A stretch of 64,000 bases of DNA from Posidonia oceanica (Eukaryota > Streptophyta > Magnoliopsida > Alismatales > Posidoniaceae): NCBI GenBank assembly GCA_037176725.1, contig JAZBRS010000011.1, positions 4,650,001 to 4,714,000 on the forward strand, written 5' to 3'. The notes below the pieces were generated by a model. It saw only the letters and a program-made list of their open reading frames with translations. It was not told the DNA's origin and ran no database searches. This document shows, piece after piece, positions 10,791 to 21,055 of the stretch. Numbering within the stretch: position 1 is the first letter of the stretch; every line of letters starts with the position of its first letter. A program made the translations under genes and the position numbers.

Positions 10791-12587
10791 TTCGACATCA
10801 AGGCCAACCATGTCTTCATAAGTCCAGGCGAAGACGTCTGCATACCCTTTCAGGAATGCAATGAACTCTATTCTGGCCTGGGGTGATAGTAGGGCACTGA
10901 TGCGAACTTCTTTGGTTTCTTCGGCTGTGCCGAGGTTAATAACCTTAGTTTCTTCCTCAACATGTAGGTTGGGACCTTCTGGGTCGTCGTCATAGGGTCG
11001 GAACTCAGGCGATGGATCATCATTCTCATCTTCGCCTGTATTGTCTTCCTCTTCGTACGCAACAAGTTCCGAGAGGATCTCCTTTTCGAATGTGGGGTTT
11101 GTTACATCGAAGGAGTGTAGAAGTTCCGCTTCTTGGCCCTGGTGACGCCTCAGGATGGTCACGCCTACTCGAGTGTTTCTGTATCCTCGGTGCGCGACCT
11201 CTGCTTGGGTGACTTCCTTTGTCTGTTCTGCTGCTGATGATACTGCTGCATGCTTTGCCGATACTGCTGAAGGCCTTGCCGGTTCTGCGATTGATACTGC
11301 TGACAGCCTTGCTACTGAGACTACTGACAACTTTGTTACTGATTCTGCTCTCTGTTCTATTACTGCTGCTGCATGATCTGCTGGTGCTTCCTCCTCTGAG
11401 TCCGCTAATGTGCTGGTGGAGGGCATGTCTGACTGGCGGCTGATCTGGATACTGCCACCTGCTATCTTGCCCCAGTGAGGCATGTGCTGCACGAGCCACC
11501 TAGACCCACCTTCGGGTTGAAGGGAAATGAGCTCGTCTGGTCTAAGGGAGTCCGGCACTCCTGAGTTTTCTTCTAGGGCCATGATGGAGGTGGAGTCCTC
11601 TCGCAGAGGAGGATCCGTAACTACGGCTTTTCCTTTCCTTTCTACGGCTCGATGCTGTGCCAGGTCTTCTACTATGGATTCGAGCTGTTCTTGGTACAGT
11701 AGCTCCAAATCAGACATCCATGAATTGACCTGGGCTTCTATCGCCCCTCCCTCTTCCTCATCTGAGGGTGAGTCGACATAGTAGGCGCCGAGGGCCTACG
11801 GCACTGGCTCGACTACGAGGTGGATTGCTGTTCCTGGTATTTGTGTGGTCTGACTCACAGACACGCCTGATAGTGATGGCTTCGGCATGGGAGATCCAGA
11901 CAGGCTGGTCAGCAGGGCCGCAGATGGGTACGCTGTCAGGGTTACTGCCGCAGTTAGAGGGCAGGCAGAGGTGCTCTTCTGTAGGCTCGAGGGCCGGGAG
12001 ACTGTGATGCTCAGCTGGTCCTCTACGACTGGTGATGATGGTGAGAACGCGGCCTCTAACGCCATAGGGTCCTGCCATGAGAGTTGCTGTTGTGCGGCAG
12101 GAGAAGGCGTGACTGACTGAGCTGGCTGGGATGTGGTTACTGAAAAGGGCTGAGTCACGCTGCTGAGTGGACTCAGTGACTGACCCTCCTGAGAGGGTGA
12201 CAGCTGTACCGATGCGGCAGCGGTTGCAGGCAGACTAACTGACTGCGCCTGGGTTGGTACTGGTGATGCTGACAGGGCTGTGGGAACATCAGAGACCGTT
12301 AAATCTACCAAAGGTTCTGCCAGATCTGCTGCTTCATGATCTGTGGAAGGAAAGGCCAGACAAACCGACTGATGTGCTGTTGAGTTGGGCTGGCTTTCGC
12401 TGCAAGTCTGAACTGCCCCTGCTGTGCTAGACTGTTCCTCATCCGAGTAGTAGTCCTCAACGCAGACCCAGTCCTCCTCCGGTGGCGGAGAGCTTTGGCA
12501 TGGCTCCGACGACGCTACGGCTTGAATGGCGCTTGAACCCAGGATACCCACGCTTGCGAAGTTGTCTAGGTTTCGGGGTATGAGCAT
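10791..12587 (-). pseudogene. Protease-RT linker of element A, low complexity
   Basis: Coding linker of roughly 600 residues rich in Ser, Ala, Pro, Gln and Val, in the same frame as gag-pro and RT. No enzyme domain is recognisable. Residues encoded around 11230-11400 form a loose heptad-like repeat (SVVSVARL, SAVSIAEP, SAVSAKHA). The C-terminal part is acidic (EEEDNTGEDENDD, ETKEVRISALL) and ends with an aspartate-rich lead into RT shared with element B. In-frame stops at 12588-12590 (TGA) and 11796-11798 (TAG). Ogre elements can carry an intron in this position; here the frame needs none. Confidence 0.75.
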
Positions 12588-14299
12588 TCATTGATTCCTC
12601 GCTTGCGGGCGCTTGCCTTTATCAGTGTGAGGGTCATATCCTAGACCCTCGTTGTCTCTTCGTTCTTCCGTCGTGATGGGTTCAGCGATTCCCTGGCCGT
12701 ATCGCCAGAGCGGCGTCCCCTTGACGTAGCACCACCTGTGACAGACGTTCTCGACCATTTGAAAAGGGTTGTTGTGAATGGCCAAGGAGTTGACACGTTC
12801 GAGATCTGGTAAAAAGTTAACCGGCTCGTACCGATTAACGCGGTATAAGGCATTCGAGAGTTCAGGGTCAAAGGGGACAGTCCGCGAAGAGACAGAGGAA
12901 ACCGCTTCGATCCGCTCCTTCTCAAAATTCTCCGCCATGACAACGATGACATCGTCACCTCGGCAGAACTTGATCATGCGATGGAGGGTCGAGGGGATAA
13001 CCTGATGCTTGTGGAGCCAAGGGCGCCCAAGCAGAAAGTTGAAATTAGGCTTCAAGTCGACGACGTAGAATTTCACATCAAATGTGACTGGACCAATGAT
13101 AAGAGGAATAATCAGGATCCCTAGAGCGTCATGGTGGGTATTGTCAAAAGCTGTCATTCCCTTCACAGCCGGAGTAATGTCCACGGCCTTGAATCCGAGC
13201 TTGGTTGCTGTTCGCAAGGGGCAGACGTTAAGGCCTGACCCATTATCGACCAACGCGAGGGGAATGCGAAAGTTCTTGAATTGTACCGTGACGAACAAGG
13301 GTTGGTTGTGATTAATCCCCGCCGGAGGTAGCTCATCACTCGTAAAAGTGATGACTTGGGGTTCTGCGATCATTCCAACCATGCTTTCCAGAGCGGTAGG
13401 TTCTATGGTTTGGGACACACGGGCGGCTTGGAACACGCGAAGAAAAGCCTCGTGATGCTCAGTAGAAGTGTGTATCAGGTCCCAAATGGATATGTCAGCT
13501 TTAACCTTTTTGAGCTGGGAAGTAATGTCGGCCTTGGGCTGGCCTTTCTTGGTGGTAGGGAGTGTGGCCTTGGGGGCAGATTCAGCTATGGTGGATTCAA
13601 GGGGTTGGCCTGGAGGTGGTAGGGTTGTAGGTTGGGCTAAGGGAAGAGGTATTGCGGGTTCTGGATGATTAGGTCTAGTCACTGGTGCTGGGGGTTTGTA
13701 GACCCTTCCCGATCGCGTCACTTCCGCACACATTTCTGTGGCGTAGCTGTAAGGTACGCGATGGGTATCCCGGGTTAGGTTAACAACCACGGGAGCACGT
13801 GTAGCGAGCACGAGAGGGGCTACAAGGGTGCCTACTGGTTGAGGAAGGCATGGATGGGGGGATTGCTGGGAAGGCAAACGGGGTGGGGACAAAGGTCTTG
13901 CTAGCAGGTGCACAGGAGACCCCGGTTGGGATCTGGCTAGGAGATGTATTGGGGATACTGGCTGCGGGTTACCTAGCAGGTGTACTGGGGCTTGGGCCCG
14001 GCAAAGCATGGTGGCTGGTGTAGAAGAACGCTCCAGCCTGGTGCGCAGTCGGATCATATGAACGCCCGACTCGGAACCGGCGACAGCTGCAAGATAAAGA
14101 GAGACTGGGAAAGGAGTAGAGATATCATGGATAAGCTCGGAAGGATCTACCACGGATGTGAGAGATCCAGAAGGAAACAAGGAGTGGATTCCTGAGGTCC
14201 CTGTGCCTCCTGAATAGGAGTGCTCTAGCAGGGGCCGACGAACAATATTAGCTGGGGTAGATGCTGATGCAGATGCATGAGATGGTGTAGAAGTGGACG
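12588..14299 (-). pseudogene. Gag tail, protease and G-patch-like segment of element A
   Basis: After a proline-rich stretch, the aspartic protease is recognised by LALVDNGSGLNVCPL (catalytic Asp codon near 13247), GFKAVDITPAVKGM, FDNTHHDALGILIIPL and FNFLLGRPWLH. The D-N-G variant in place of D-S/T-G is usual in this branch of plant elements. Downstream, GYVKGTPLWRYGQG and NEGLGYDP have the glycine pattern of a G-patch-like segment, which is also known after protease in related elements. This 1.7-kb stretch has no internal stop, making it the best preserved part of A. It would cleave the polyprotein. Confidence 0.88.
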
Positions 14300-16417
14300 C
14301 CTCGTGCGTGTCGATCACAATTGTTCCCAATTCGATCAAATCCTGGATAACGTTCCGGAGAGTGAAGCAATTATCAGTCGAATGCCCGACGCTTCGATAA
14401 AAATCGCAGAAAAGGTTCGCCTTAAACCAATGCGGTAGTGGGTTTGGTGGCGGGCGAACCTCCGGGAACTTCAGGAGCGACGCAACCTTCGGGAGGACGG
14501 CAGTGAGCAGTTCCACCAGTGGGGCGAATTTCCGCTTCTCAACGGGTGGCCGTCTCGGCCTCTGGAATTGTCCTTGCTGAACCGGTGCGGCAGGATAGAC
14601 CGGTCGAGCGGTGGTAGTGATTTGTGGTGTAGGATGTGTCCTAGGTGCAGGTGCGTAATAGATCTGAGGAGGGGCAGGCCGGGATGCCAGACGAACAGGC
14701 ACAGCAGGGGAGTCGACGCACGCGACAACGGGCTTCGGCGGATCCTTTCTCTTGGGACGATTGTTGTTGATGCCGTTGTTGTTGTTGATGGCGCTACTGC
14801 TACTACTGTTACTGCTGGCAAGCACAGAGAGTGCGGGGAAGTTGCCACTCCGCAACGAACTCTCTACGCGAGTGCCAGCTCGGATCAAAGCAGTGAAGGT
14901 TGTGACAGGTTGGATGCTAAGCAAAGCTCCGGTGGACGGCTATGCCCCTTTTATAATGATCTCGATAGACTCCTTGTTAGAGGGCCTATCTCGAACTTGC
15001 GAGGCAAGGGCACGCCAGCGGCCGACGTACTCCCCGAACGGCTCGCCCGGATTCTGCTTGGTTGCGATCAAGTCTGCGCGCTTTGGGACCAGATCGAGGT
15101 TGAAGGAGTACTGTTCCAAGAACGCCTGGCTTAGGTCATTCCACGTCCTGATCGCAGCCATATCAAGCGAAGTGAACCACTTAAGGGCCGGACCGGACAA
15201 ACTTTTCTGGAACAGGCGGATCAGCAACCTCTCGTCCGCCTGGAGTTGGGCGAGATCACCACAGTACGCCTTCAGATGGGCTATGGGGCAGCCCCTACCA
15301 TCATACTTCTCAAAGTCTGGTATTTTGAACTTTGGAGGGAGTACAGCCTCTGGGAAACAGCAGAGGTCTCGGAATTGGTAGGTCTGGTGGTCCGTGCCCT
15401 GCACTAGACGCAGTGCCTTCTCCAGAACATCCATCCTGTTGTTGATGGGGTCTGGAATGGCTGCCACAGGTGATGGGGCAGCGGGGGCAGGGACCACGTA
15501 TGCCGATTGGGTCGCACCGAGGTGCTCCTCCGGATCTACCATCACATCGCCTGGCGACGCAAGGTGATGGCTGGCATACCCGTGCTGTGGTGGGGTGCAA
15601 GGGGGATGCATGTGGAATTCTGAACTTGATGCAAAGGGGGAGGATAGATGGTATGCTGTGCAGTGGGTGCAGAATGCTAGAGCAACAGCGGCCGCACCGA
15701 GGCAATGCTGGGGGACAGGCCTGCGAGATACTGCGCTCCCACCAGTCCGAATGACTGGCCACCAGGTGGCGGAGGTGCATGCTCTGTGTGGTGCGATGCA
15801 AATGCAAGAGGCGGAATACGTGCCCCCATCGCCAGAACCATGAGCAGTTGGGACGACGGTCTAGGCGGAAGTGTAGAGTGCAACGCAAGATGTGCGAGAG
15901 CAGGCCGCACAGGAACCTCAGGACCGACAGGAAGGGAAGAAGGGCGGACTGATAGAGCCATACCCTACAGCCGCTGGATAGTGTCCATCAGATGCTGGTA
16001 CTGCTCTTCAGGTGTCCCGTCGGTGGAAACACTGAATTGCAGTGCCGGCGAGGAGCCAGAGCCAAGAGATCCGGACTGTCCAGGAGATTGGAGTCCTAGG
16101 GCGAGAGTCGCCGCAGCAGCGGAAGGGGTGTCAAAAGTGACAAATCCCTGAGAAGGTGGGGTCAGTGGTGCCTCCGGAACACAAGAAGTGGCCATCAAGA
16201 TGGACTCGGCGACCGGATCAGGAGGAGTGAGTGTCTGCCACTGTCCCACAGCAAACTGGGGTGCCCCAGACGGCAGAGGAGGAAATCCTGGCATCACAGA
16301 GGGCACAGAGGGGTTAGAAATGGGAGTCGGAGGGGCCAGAGCGGAAACCACCTCCGAGGCATGGTCAAGGGGGGGTTCGACGGTGCGCTGGGCCATTGCT
16401 GACCGAGAGCGAGTCAA
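14300..16417 (-). pseudogene. Gag of element A
   Basis: Capsid-like retrotransposon gag domain at about 15320-14975 (KFKIPDFEKYDGRGC, LIRLFQKSLSGPALKWF, LSQAFLEQYSFN, GEPFGEYVGRWRALA). A variant zinc knuckle, CDFYRSVGHSTDNC, follows near 14408. The N-terminal 270 residues are Pro/Ala/Gln rich with GQSFGLVGAQY. The start is either the ATG at 16417 or one at 16399, which B shares (MAQ). Stops near 15965, 15677 and 14940 are all TAG where homologues have CAG, and the frame shifts once between 15677 and 15611. It would package the RNA into cytoplasmic particles. Confidence 0.88.
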
Positions 16418-16559
16418 AATGGGGCTGCGACGAGGGAAAGGACGAGCTCTACGAGGAGCTATGCTCGCGAAGGCGAGTAGCTCAGAAAGAGATGGTCGAG
16501 CACAGGTGTCTCAACAGAGGTGTCAGCAAGGGGAGGAACTCGGGCTCCAGCTAAGGAGA

Positions 16560-16590
16560 TCGCTTACCGAACTCTGTTAAGGACACAACA
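16560..16590 (-). promoter_or_regulatory. Acceptor-like site before gag A
   Basis: Minus strand AATTTCCTGTTGTG..CCTTAACAG ends at 16574, about 155-175 bases before the gag start. Elements B (31174) and D (56361) have pyrimidine-rich runs ending in AG at the same distance. Splicing itself is inferred. Confidence 0.45.
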
Positions 16591-17853
16591 GGAAATTGGG
16601 ATTAGGAACAAAAAGTGAAATGCAAATGCACTAAGTTATGGCATGAATGACATGTATGCTTTCTAGCATGCTCTCCCTCTCACTAATCTAGTGTTTCCTA
16701 ACAGGTAGTCTACTCCGGATATCTACAAGTGTACGGGTCACCGACTCAGGTCAGAAAAGAAGGTTCCCTGTCTAACTCCCGGCCCAAAGCTCAGGTAATA
16801 ACAGGGTGGTGCGTTGGTGGCCTCAACCTCGCCTAAGCATAGGAAGTACCCTCCACTAGCACCGACATGACCCCTGACAAGGGGGGACAGACCGACTGAC
16901 TCACACCATGCCAAAGCATCAGAGTGAGAGATCGGACCCATCCTTCGCAGACTGATAGGTTGACTCAGATGAGAAGATGCATGCCCTATATGATGCTTCA
17001 TGCAAATGATTAAAGTCTTTTATCTTGCGTATTTTATTAACTCCAAGAGGGTGAAGGATTGTTTGAAGTCTCTAGTTGCTCCTAGAAGTTCTTTTTACTT
17101 GCCATTTTTAGTTAACCACGGGGAGAGCAAACAAGTCTCTACTATCCTAGGCATGGCATGTGTTAAAGGGAAGAAAATCAGTCAAATATGGCAGGCAAAC
17201 GACATACAACATAGCAAAAGGCAAGTGCATGGCATGTGTGAGTGTTTGTGAGCATAATAGTGAAGAAAAAACATTCATCATGTCAAAAGGCATGTATACA
17301 AAGCATGTGCATGAGTAGTGACACAGCAAATGTGTAAAAGAAAGCATTCATCATTCAAAAGGCATGCATTGTTGCCAAATAAATATGTAGACATGCATCG
17401 TGCAAGAAATGAAGCAATAATAAGCAAGCAGGATGAAGAAAGTAAAGACAGGTAGGCTGTAAAGTGAATAAGAGCAGAAGCAAGGAAATAGACAAGTAAA
17501 CAAGCAAATTAGACAAAACGGAGCAAGACAGAGCAAAAACCAAGGCAAAGGCAGCTGAGGGGGGTGCAAAACCTAAGCAGAGTTGCCTAAAAGGCGACTC
17601 GCTAGGAATTGGCACAGAAGAGCAAGCAAAACAGGCAGAAGGGACACAAAGGCAGACAAAGAAGGCAAAATGCAAGCGAACGAAAACCAAAATGAAAGCC
17701 GGAGTCTAGTATCCCCAGCAGAGTTGCCACTGTCGACTTCGCTGGGCAAAGCAGACAGGCAAGCAAGCAAGCAAAAGCAACGCAAAGGGCACAAAGCAGA
17801 CAGAGAATGCAAATCCCAAGCAAGCGAAAGTGAAGGCGAAAGCCGGAGTCTAG
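16591..17853 (-). other. Leader of element A
   Basis: Non-coding leader between primer site and gag. It is A/G rich on the plus strand, with many TGCAAG and GCATGTG words, and is alignable in patches with the leaders of B (30206-31170) and D (56400-57360), for example GGGGGGACAGACCGAC near 16880. Confidence 0.65.
17560..17853 (-). repeat. Duplicated primer-site segments
   Basis: The segment next to the primer site is repeated at an interval of about 140 bp. The outer copy has AGCCGGAGTCTAG..TCCCC and GTCGCCACTGTAG at 17841-17880, the next has CCCCAGCAGAGTTGCCACTG near 17715-17735, and a weaker one has GCAGAGTTGCCTA near 17577. Only the outermost copy abuts the LTR. Confidence 0.7.
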
Positions 17854-17873
17854 TTTCCCCAGCGGAGTCGCCA
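17854..17873 (-). promoter_or_regulatory. Primer binding site of element A (tRNA-Arg type)
   Basis: Minus strand TGGCGACTCCGCTGGGGAAA, one base inside the LTR end. It fits the 3' end of plant tRNA-Arg (CCCCAGTGGAGTCG plus CCA) with one mismatch, the primer known for Ogre-type elements. Confidence 0.85.
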
Positions 17874-18037
17874 CTGTAGTAATCCCGGTGTTCAGATCGT
17901 CCATGCACATTGCCAAAGCTCGTGTGCACAAATCAGAATCAGGTTCACTATTAGCGGCTATGTCCGAGAAGGAAGACTTAACTCGAAAACATTTAGAAAA
18001 GGAAAAAGAGGAAGAAAAGAAGAAGATAAGACAAAAT

Positions 18038-18048
18038 CGGAGTCGCCA
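18038..18048 (-). other. Primer-site-like 11-mer inside the LTR
   Basis: TGGCGACTCCG on the minus strand, identical to the first 11 bases of the real primer site, 163 bases before the LTR end. Equivalent sites exist in the other four LTRs (33695, 54245, 57534, 61294). Confidence 0.7.
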
Positions 18049-18227
18049 CCAAGTCTATTAGATCGGGAGACAAGGAAAACCGGGGAAATGCGTGAATAAT
18101 CACGCAAAATCGAGCAAAAGATGCAATGCAAAGCAATGCAGAAGAAATGAGATGCAAACGAATGCAAATGATGTGACTCGTACCTAGGATAAGGGCAATA
18201 TGGTCATTGCGGGCCAAGAGAGAGGGC

Positions 18228-18318
18228 AAGGACTCCTGTTACGTGCGGGGAAGGTGTTAGGCACCCCCGACACGCCCAAGAATCGGTCTTTCTAGGCTTA
18301 CGCTCGCATACACGGGGA
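18228..18318 (-). promoter_or_regulatory. LTR-wide conserved block
   Basis: About 85 bp containing AGAAAGACCGATTC, GGGGGTGCCTAACACC and GTAACAGGAGTCC in the sense direction. It recurs in all five complete or near complete LTRs of the window (33885-33973, 54003-54086, 57683-57773, 61086-61160), although the rest of these LTRs is largely dissimilar. Function unknown. Confidence 0.75.
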
Positions 18319-18559
18319 AATGCAGACTTTGAGTGCCTAAGTGCCAATGAATGCCTATCTGAATGCTCAAATGTGTGCTCTAAGTGAGGGAATGCAATGC
18401 AGGAAAGTAAACGTGCAATCTAAGCGCTCAGCAACGCTATCTGTGTTCCGAACCGGGCAGAAACTGGCTCGTGAGAACTCCAGGCAGTAAGCATCACTGC
18501 CCTACATGCAAATGCAGGTGATAAGACAAAATAGCGATGAAAAGAGGCAATGCGGGCGA

Positions 18560-19330
18560 CATGCAAGAGAAAACAACGTAAAACACGCAAAACAGGGCGA
18601 GAAACGAAGCAAGGACGTAAAACGATGTGAGAAACGAGGTCGACACGCAAAACGATGCGAGAAAACGAAGTAAGAGCGTAAAACAGTGCAAGAACGAGGT
18701 CGGCACGCAAAACGGTGCGAGAAAACGAAGTAAGAGCGTAAAACAGTGCGAGAAACAAGGCAAGGACATAAAACAGTGTGAAAAACAAAGTCAACAAGCA
18801 GAATGGTGCAAGAAACAAGTGAGACACGCGAAACGGTGCAAGAAACGGGCGAGGCACGCAAAACGGTGTGAGAAACGGGCGAGGCACGCAAAACGATGCG
18901 AGAAAACAAGGCAGCACGCAAAACGGTGCAAGAAAACAAGGCAGCACTCAAAACGATGCAAGAAAACAAGGGCGGCACGCAAAACGGTGCGAGGAAACAA
19001 AGTAGCACGCAAAATGGTGCGAGAAAACAGAGCAGCACGCAAAACGGTGCGAGGAAACAAAGTAACACGCAAAACGGTGCGAGAAAACAGAGCGGCACGC
19101 AAAACGGTGCAAGAAAAAAAAGCAGCACGCGAAATGGTGCGGGAAAATAAGGGCAGCACGCAAAACGGTGTGAGAAAACAGAACGGCACGCAAAACGGTG
19201 TGAGAAAACAAAGTGGCACGCAAAACGGTGCAAGAAAACAGAGCGGTACTCAAAACGGTGCGAGAAAACAAAGCGGCACGCAAAATGGTGCAAGAAAACA
19301 AAGCGGCACGCAAAACGGTGCGAGAAGATA
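18560..19330 (-). repeat. 30-bp tandem array in LTR A
   Basis: More than twenty units of about 30 bp around the core GCACGCAAAACGGTGC, whose arms GCAC and GTGC can pair. The array is open in one plus-strand frame for over 230 codons (rich in AARKTVRENK-like words), but this follows from the repeat period and is not a gene. Confidence 0.9.
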
Positions 19331-19699
19331 AAGCGAAAGGAAGCGTGCGAAAGCCATGCAACGCGAATGGTATGCAAACAATGCTACTGAAGTTCAGGAG
19401 GGCTTACCTGGGAAATCTGGGGCCTGATCTGGAATCCGATTGGTCCATGCTGAAGAGCGTTCCGCCGGGGTCGTCATGGCAGCTTACTTGAGAAGATCCA
19501 ACGGTCGGATCGTAAGATATTCCAGCTTCAAGGCAGAGGGGCCAGAATAGGGGAAAAGAATAGATCTAAGTGTTCAGGAGGTCCTAGGGGTGTGCAGACA
19601 GGTCCTCCCGTGTAAATGGGAGCTAAAGAAGCTTGAGTGTGTGCAGAGGATGCCAAATGCAAGAATGCAAGAATGCAAATGCATGCAGAATGCAAGAAA

Positions 19700-20580
19700 G
19701 GACTTAAGGGTGATTTTTCAGAAAATTGGGGGTCCAAATGCAATTTTGAAAGGATGGGGGTCTAAATGCAAAAGTTTTGAAAAGTTTGCCACCTTCATGT
19801 AAGGAATTTGAAAAAAGGAGGGTCTGTATGCAATTTTGCAAAGGGCAGGGTTTAAAATGCAATTTTTCAAGATAGGTATGCATCAGAGCAAGCTTTGAAA
19901 TCATGTGGCAGTTCAGAATGCAATTTTGAAATCATTAACGTCTAAAATGCCATTTTTCCAGAAAAACAGGGTCCTAAGTAGTCTAGGAATGCAGATGGGG
20001 GACTTACATGCAATTTTTCAAACATATGGGGCTAAGATGCAATTTTATGAGTAAAATATGCACTAAAAGGACAGACAGAGGACTGACATGCAATTTTCAA
20101 ATTATGCAGGGACAAGAATGCAATTTTATAAGCTAAATATGCATTAAAATGACTACTGTGCATTAGAAGAGGACCTATATGCAAAAATCAGAAAACAGAG
20201 GGGGAAAAATGCAATGCAACAAGCAAAAATGAAAAATAAATGCTAAGTTCCACAGGACGGAGGACCAGAAGACAAATACTGAAAACAAAGAGGGCCCAGA
20301 ATGCAATTTTATATGGCAAAATTAATGCATAAATCTAATTAGACTACTGCAGGACTTAAGTGCAAAAATCAAAAGCAGGGGGGCCAAACTCAAACTTATT
20401 ACTAATGGAAAGCACAGTAAGAGGACCAGCATGCAAATAAAGGGAAATACAGACATTTCATGCAATTTTATATAGTTTCAGTACAGAAATAAGCAGATCT
20501 AATCAAATAAAGGACCTGAACGCAAAATAACAAAAAAACTCAGACCAGAAATGCAATATTTGGCAAAAAAACTTAGACAA
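19700..20580 (-). repeat. Degenerate ATGCAATTTT-word stretch
   Basis: Irregular, 30-60 bp spaced repetitions of ATGCAATTTT with GGGG- and GGACC-containing spacers. A similar stretch lies in the solo LTR at 35340-36200. No coding signal. Confidence 0.6.
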
Positions 20581-21034
20581 TAGAAAAATAATTGAACAGT
20601 GCACGACCGATGGCCATGGACACTGTAGCAGCAAGCTGCTAGCGTCCATGAACGCCGGCACAGGGGTGTTGGGGCAGCGCAGACCAGCGGGGAGGCATCT
20701 CCGGGCCCTGACGGAGGTCGGACGACGTTCGACGGAGCTCGACGCTGGCTGGAGCGAGCCGAAGAGGCCACCGGAGGTCTGCAGAGTTTTAGAAGCGCAC
20801 TCCGGACGATCGACGCGACGTCGCTGCGATCCGAGGGCCGGAGTGTGTTCCTGAGGCTCATGCGGACCGGAGGCAACTGCTGGAACGGTATTCTGCTGAC
20901 CGGAGCGGCGGGACGCTCGGAGATACTCGCAAGAGAAGACGACTCTGACCGGAGTTGACTCGGCGCAGGAGCGAAGAGAATCCTATTCTAAGGGGCGGAA
21001 AAGCAAGAAGGAAGGAAGATTAGGCTAAAGGGAT

Positions 21035-21055
21035 AAGAATTTACCTGTCTCCGTG
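21035..21055 (-). promoter_or_regulatory. Donor-like site in LTR A
   Basis: Minus strand GAGACAG/GTAAATTC, exon end at 21045; repeated in the 3' LTR near 174. It lies within the GC-rich block. See the corresponding sites in the other LTRs. Confidence 0.4.

Noticed and set aside
18627..19331. Long plus-strand open frame with a repetitive basic protein
   Set aside because: It is the 30-bp LTR array read through in a frame without stops; several frames on both strands are open there and no domain or start signal is present.
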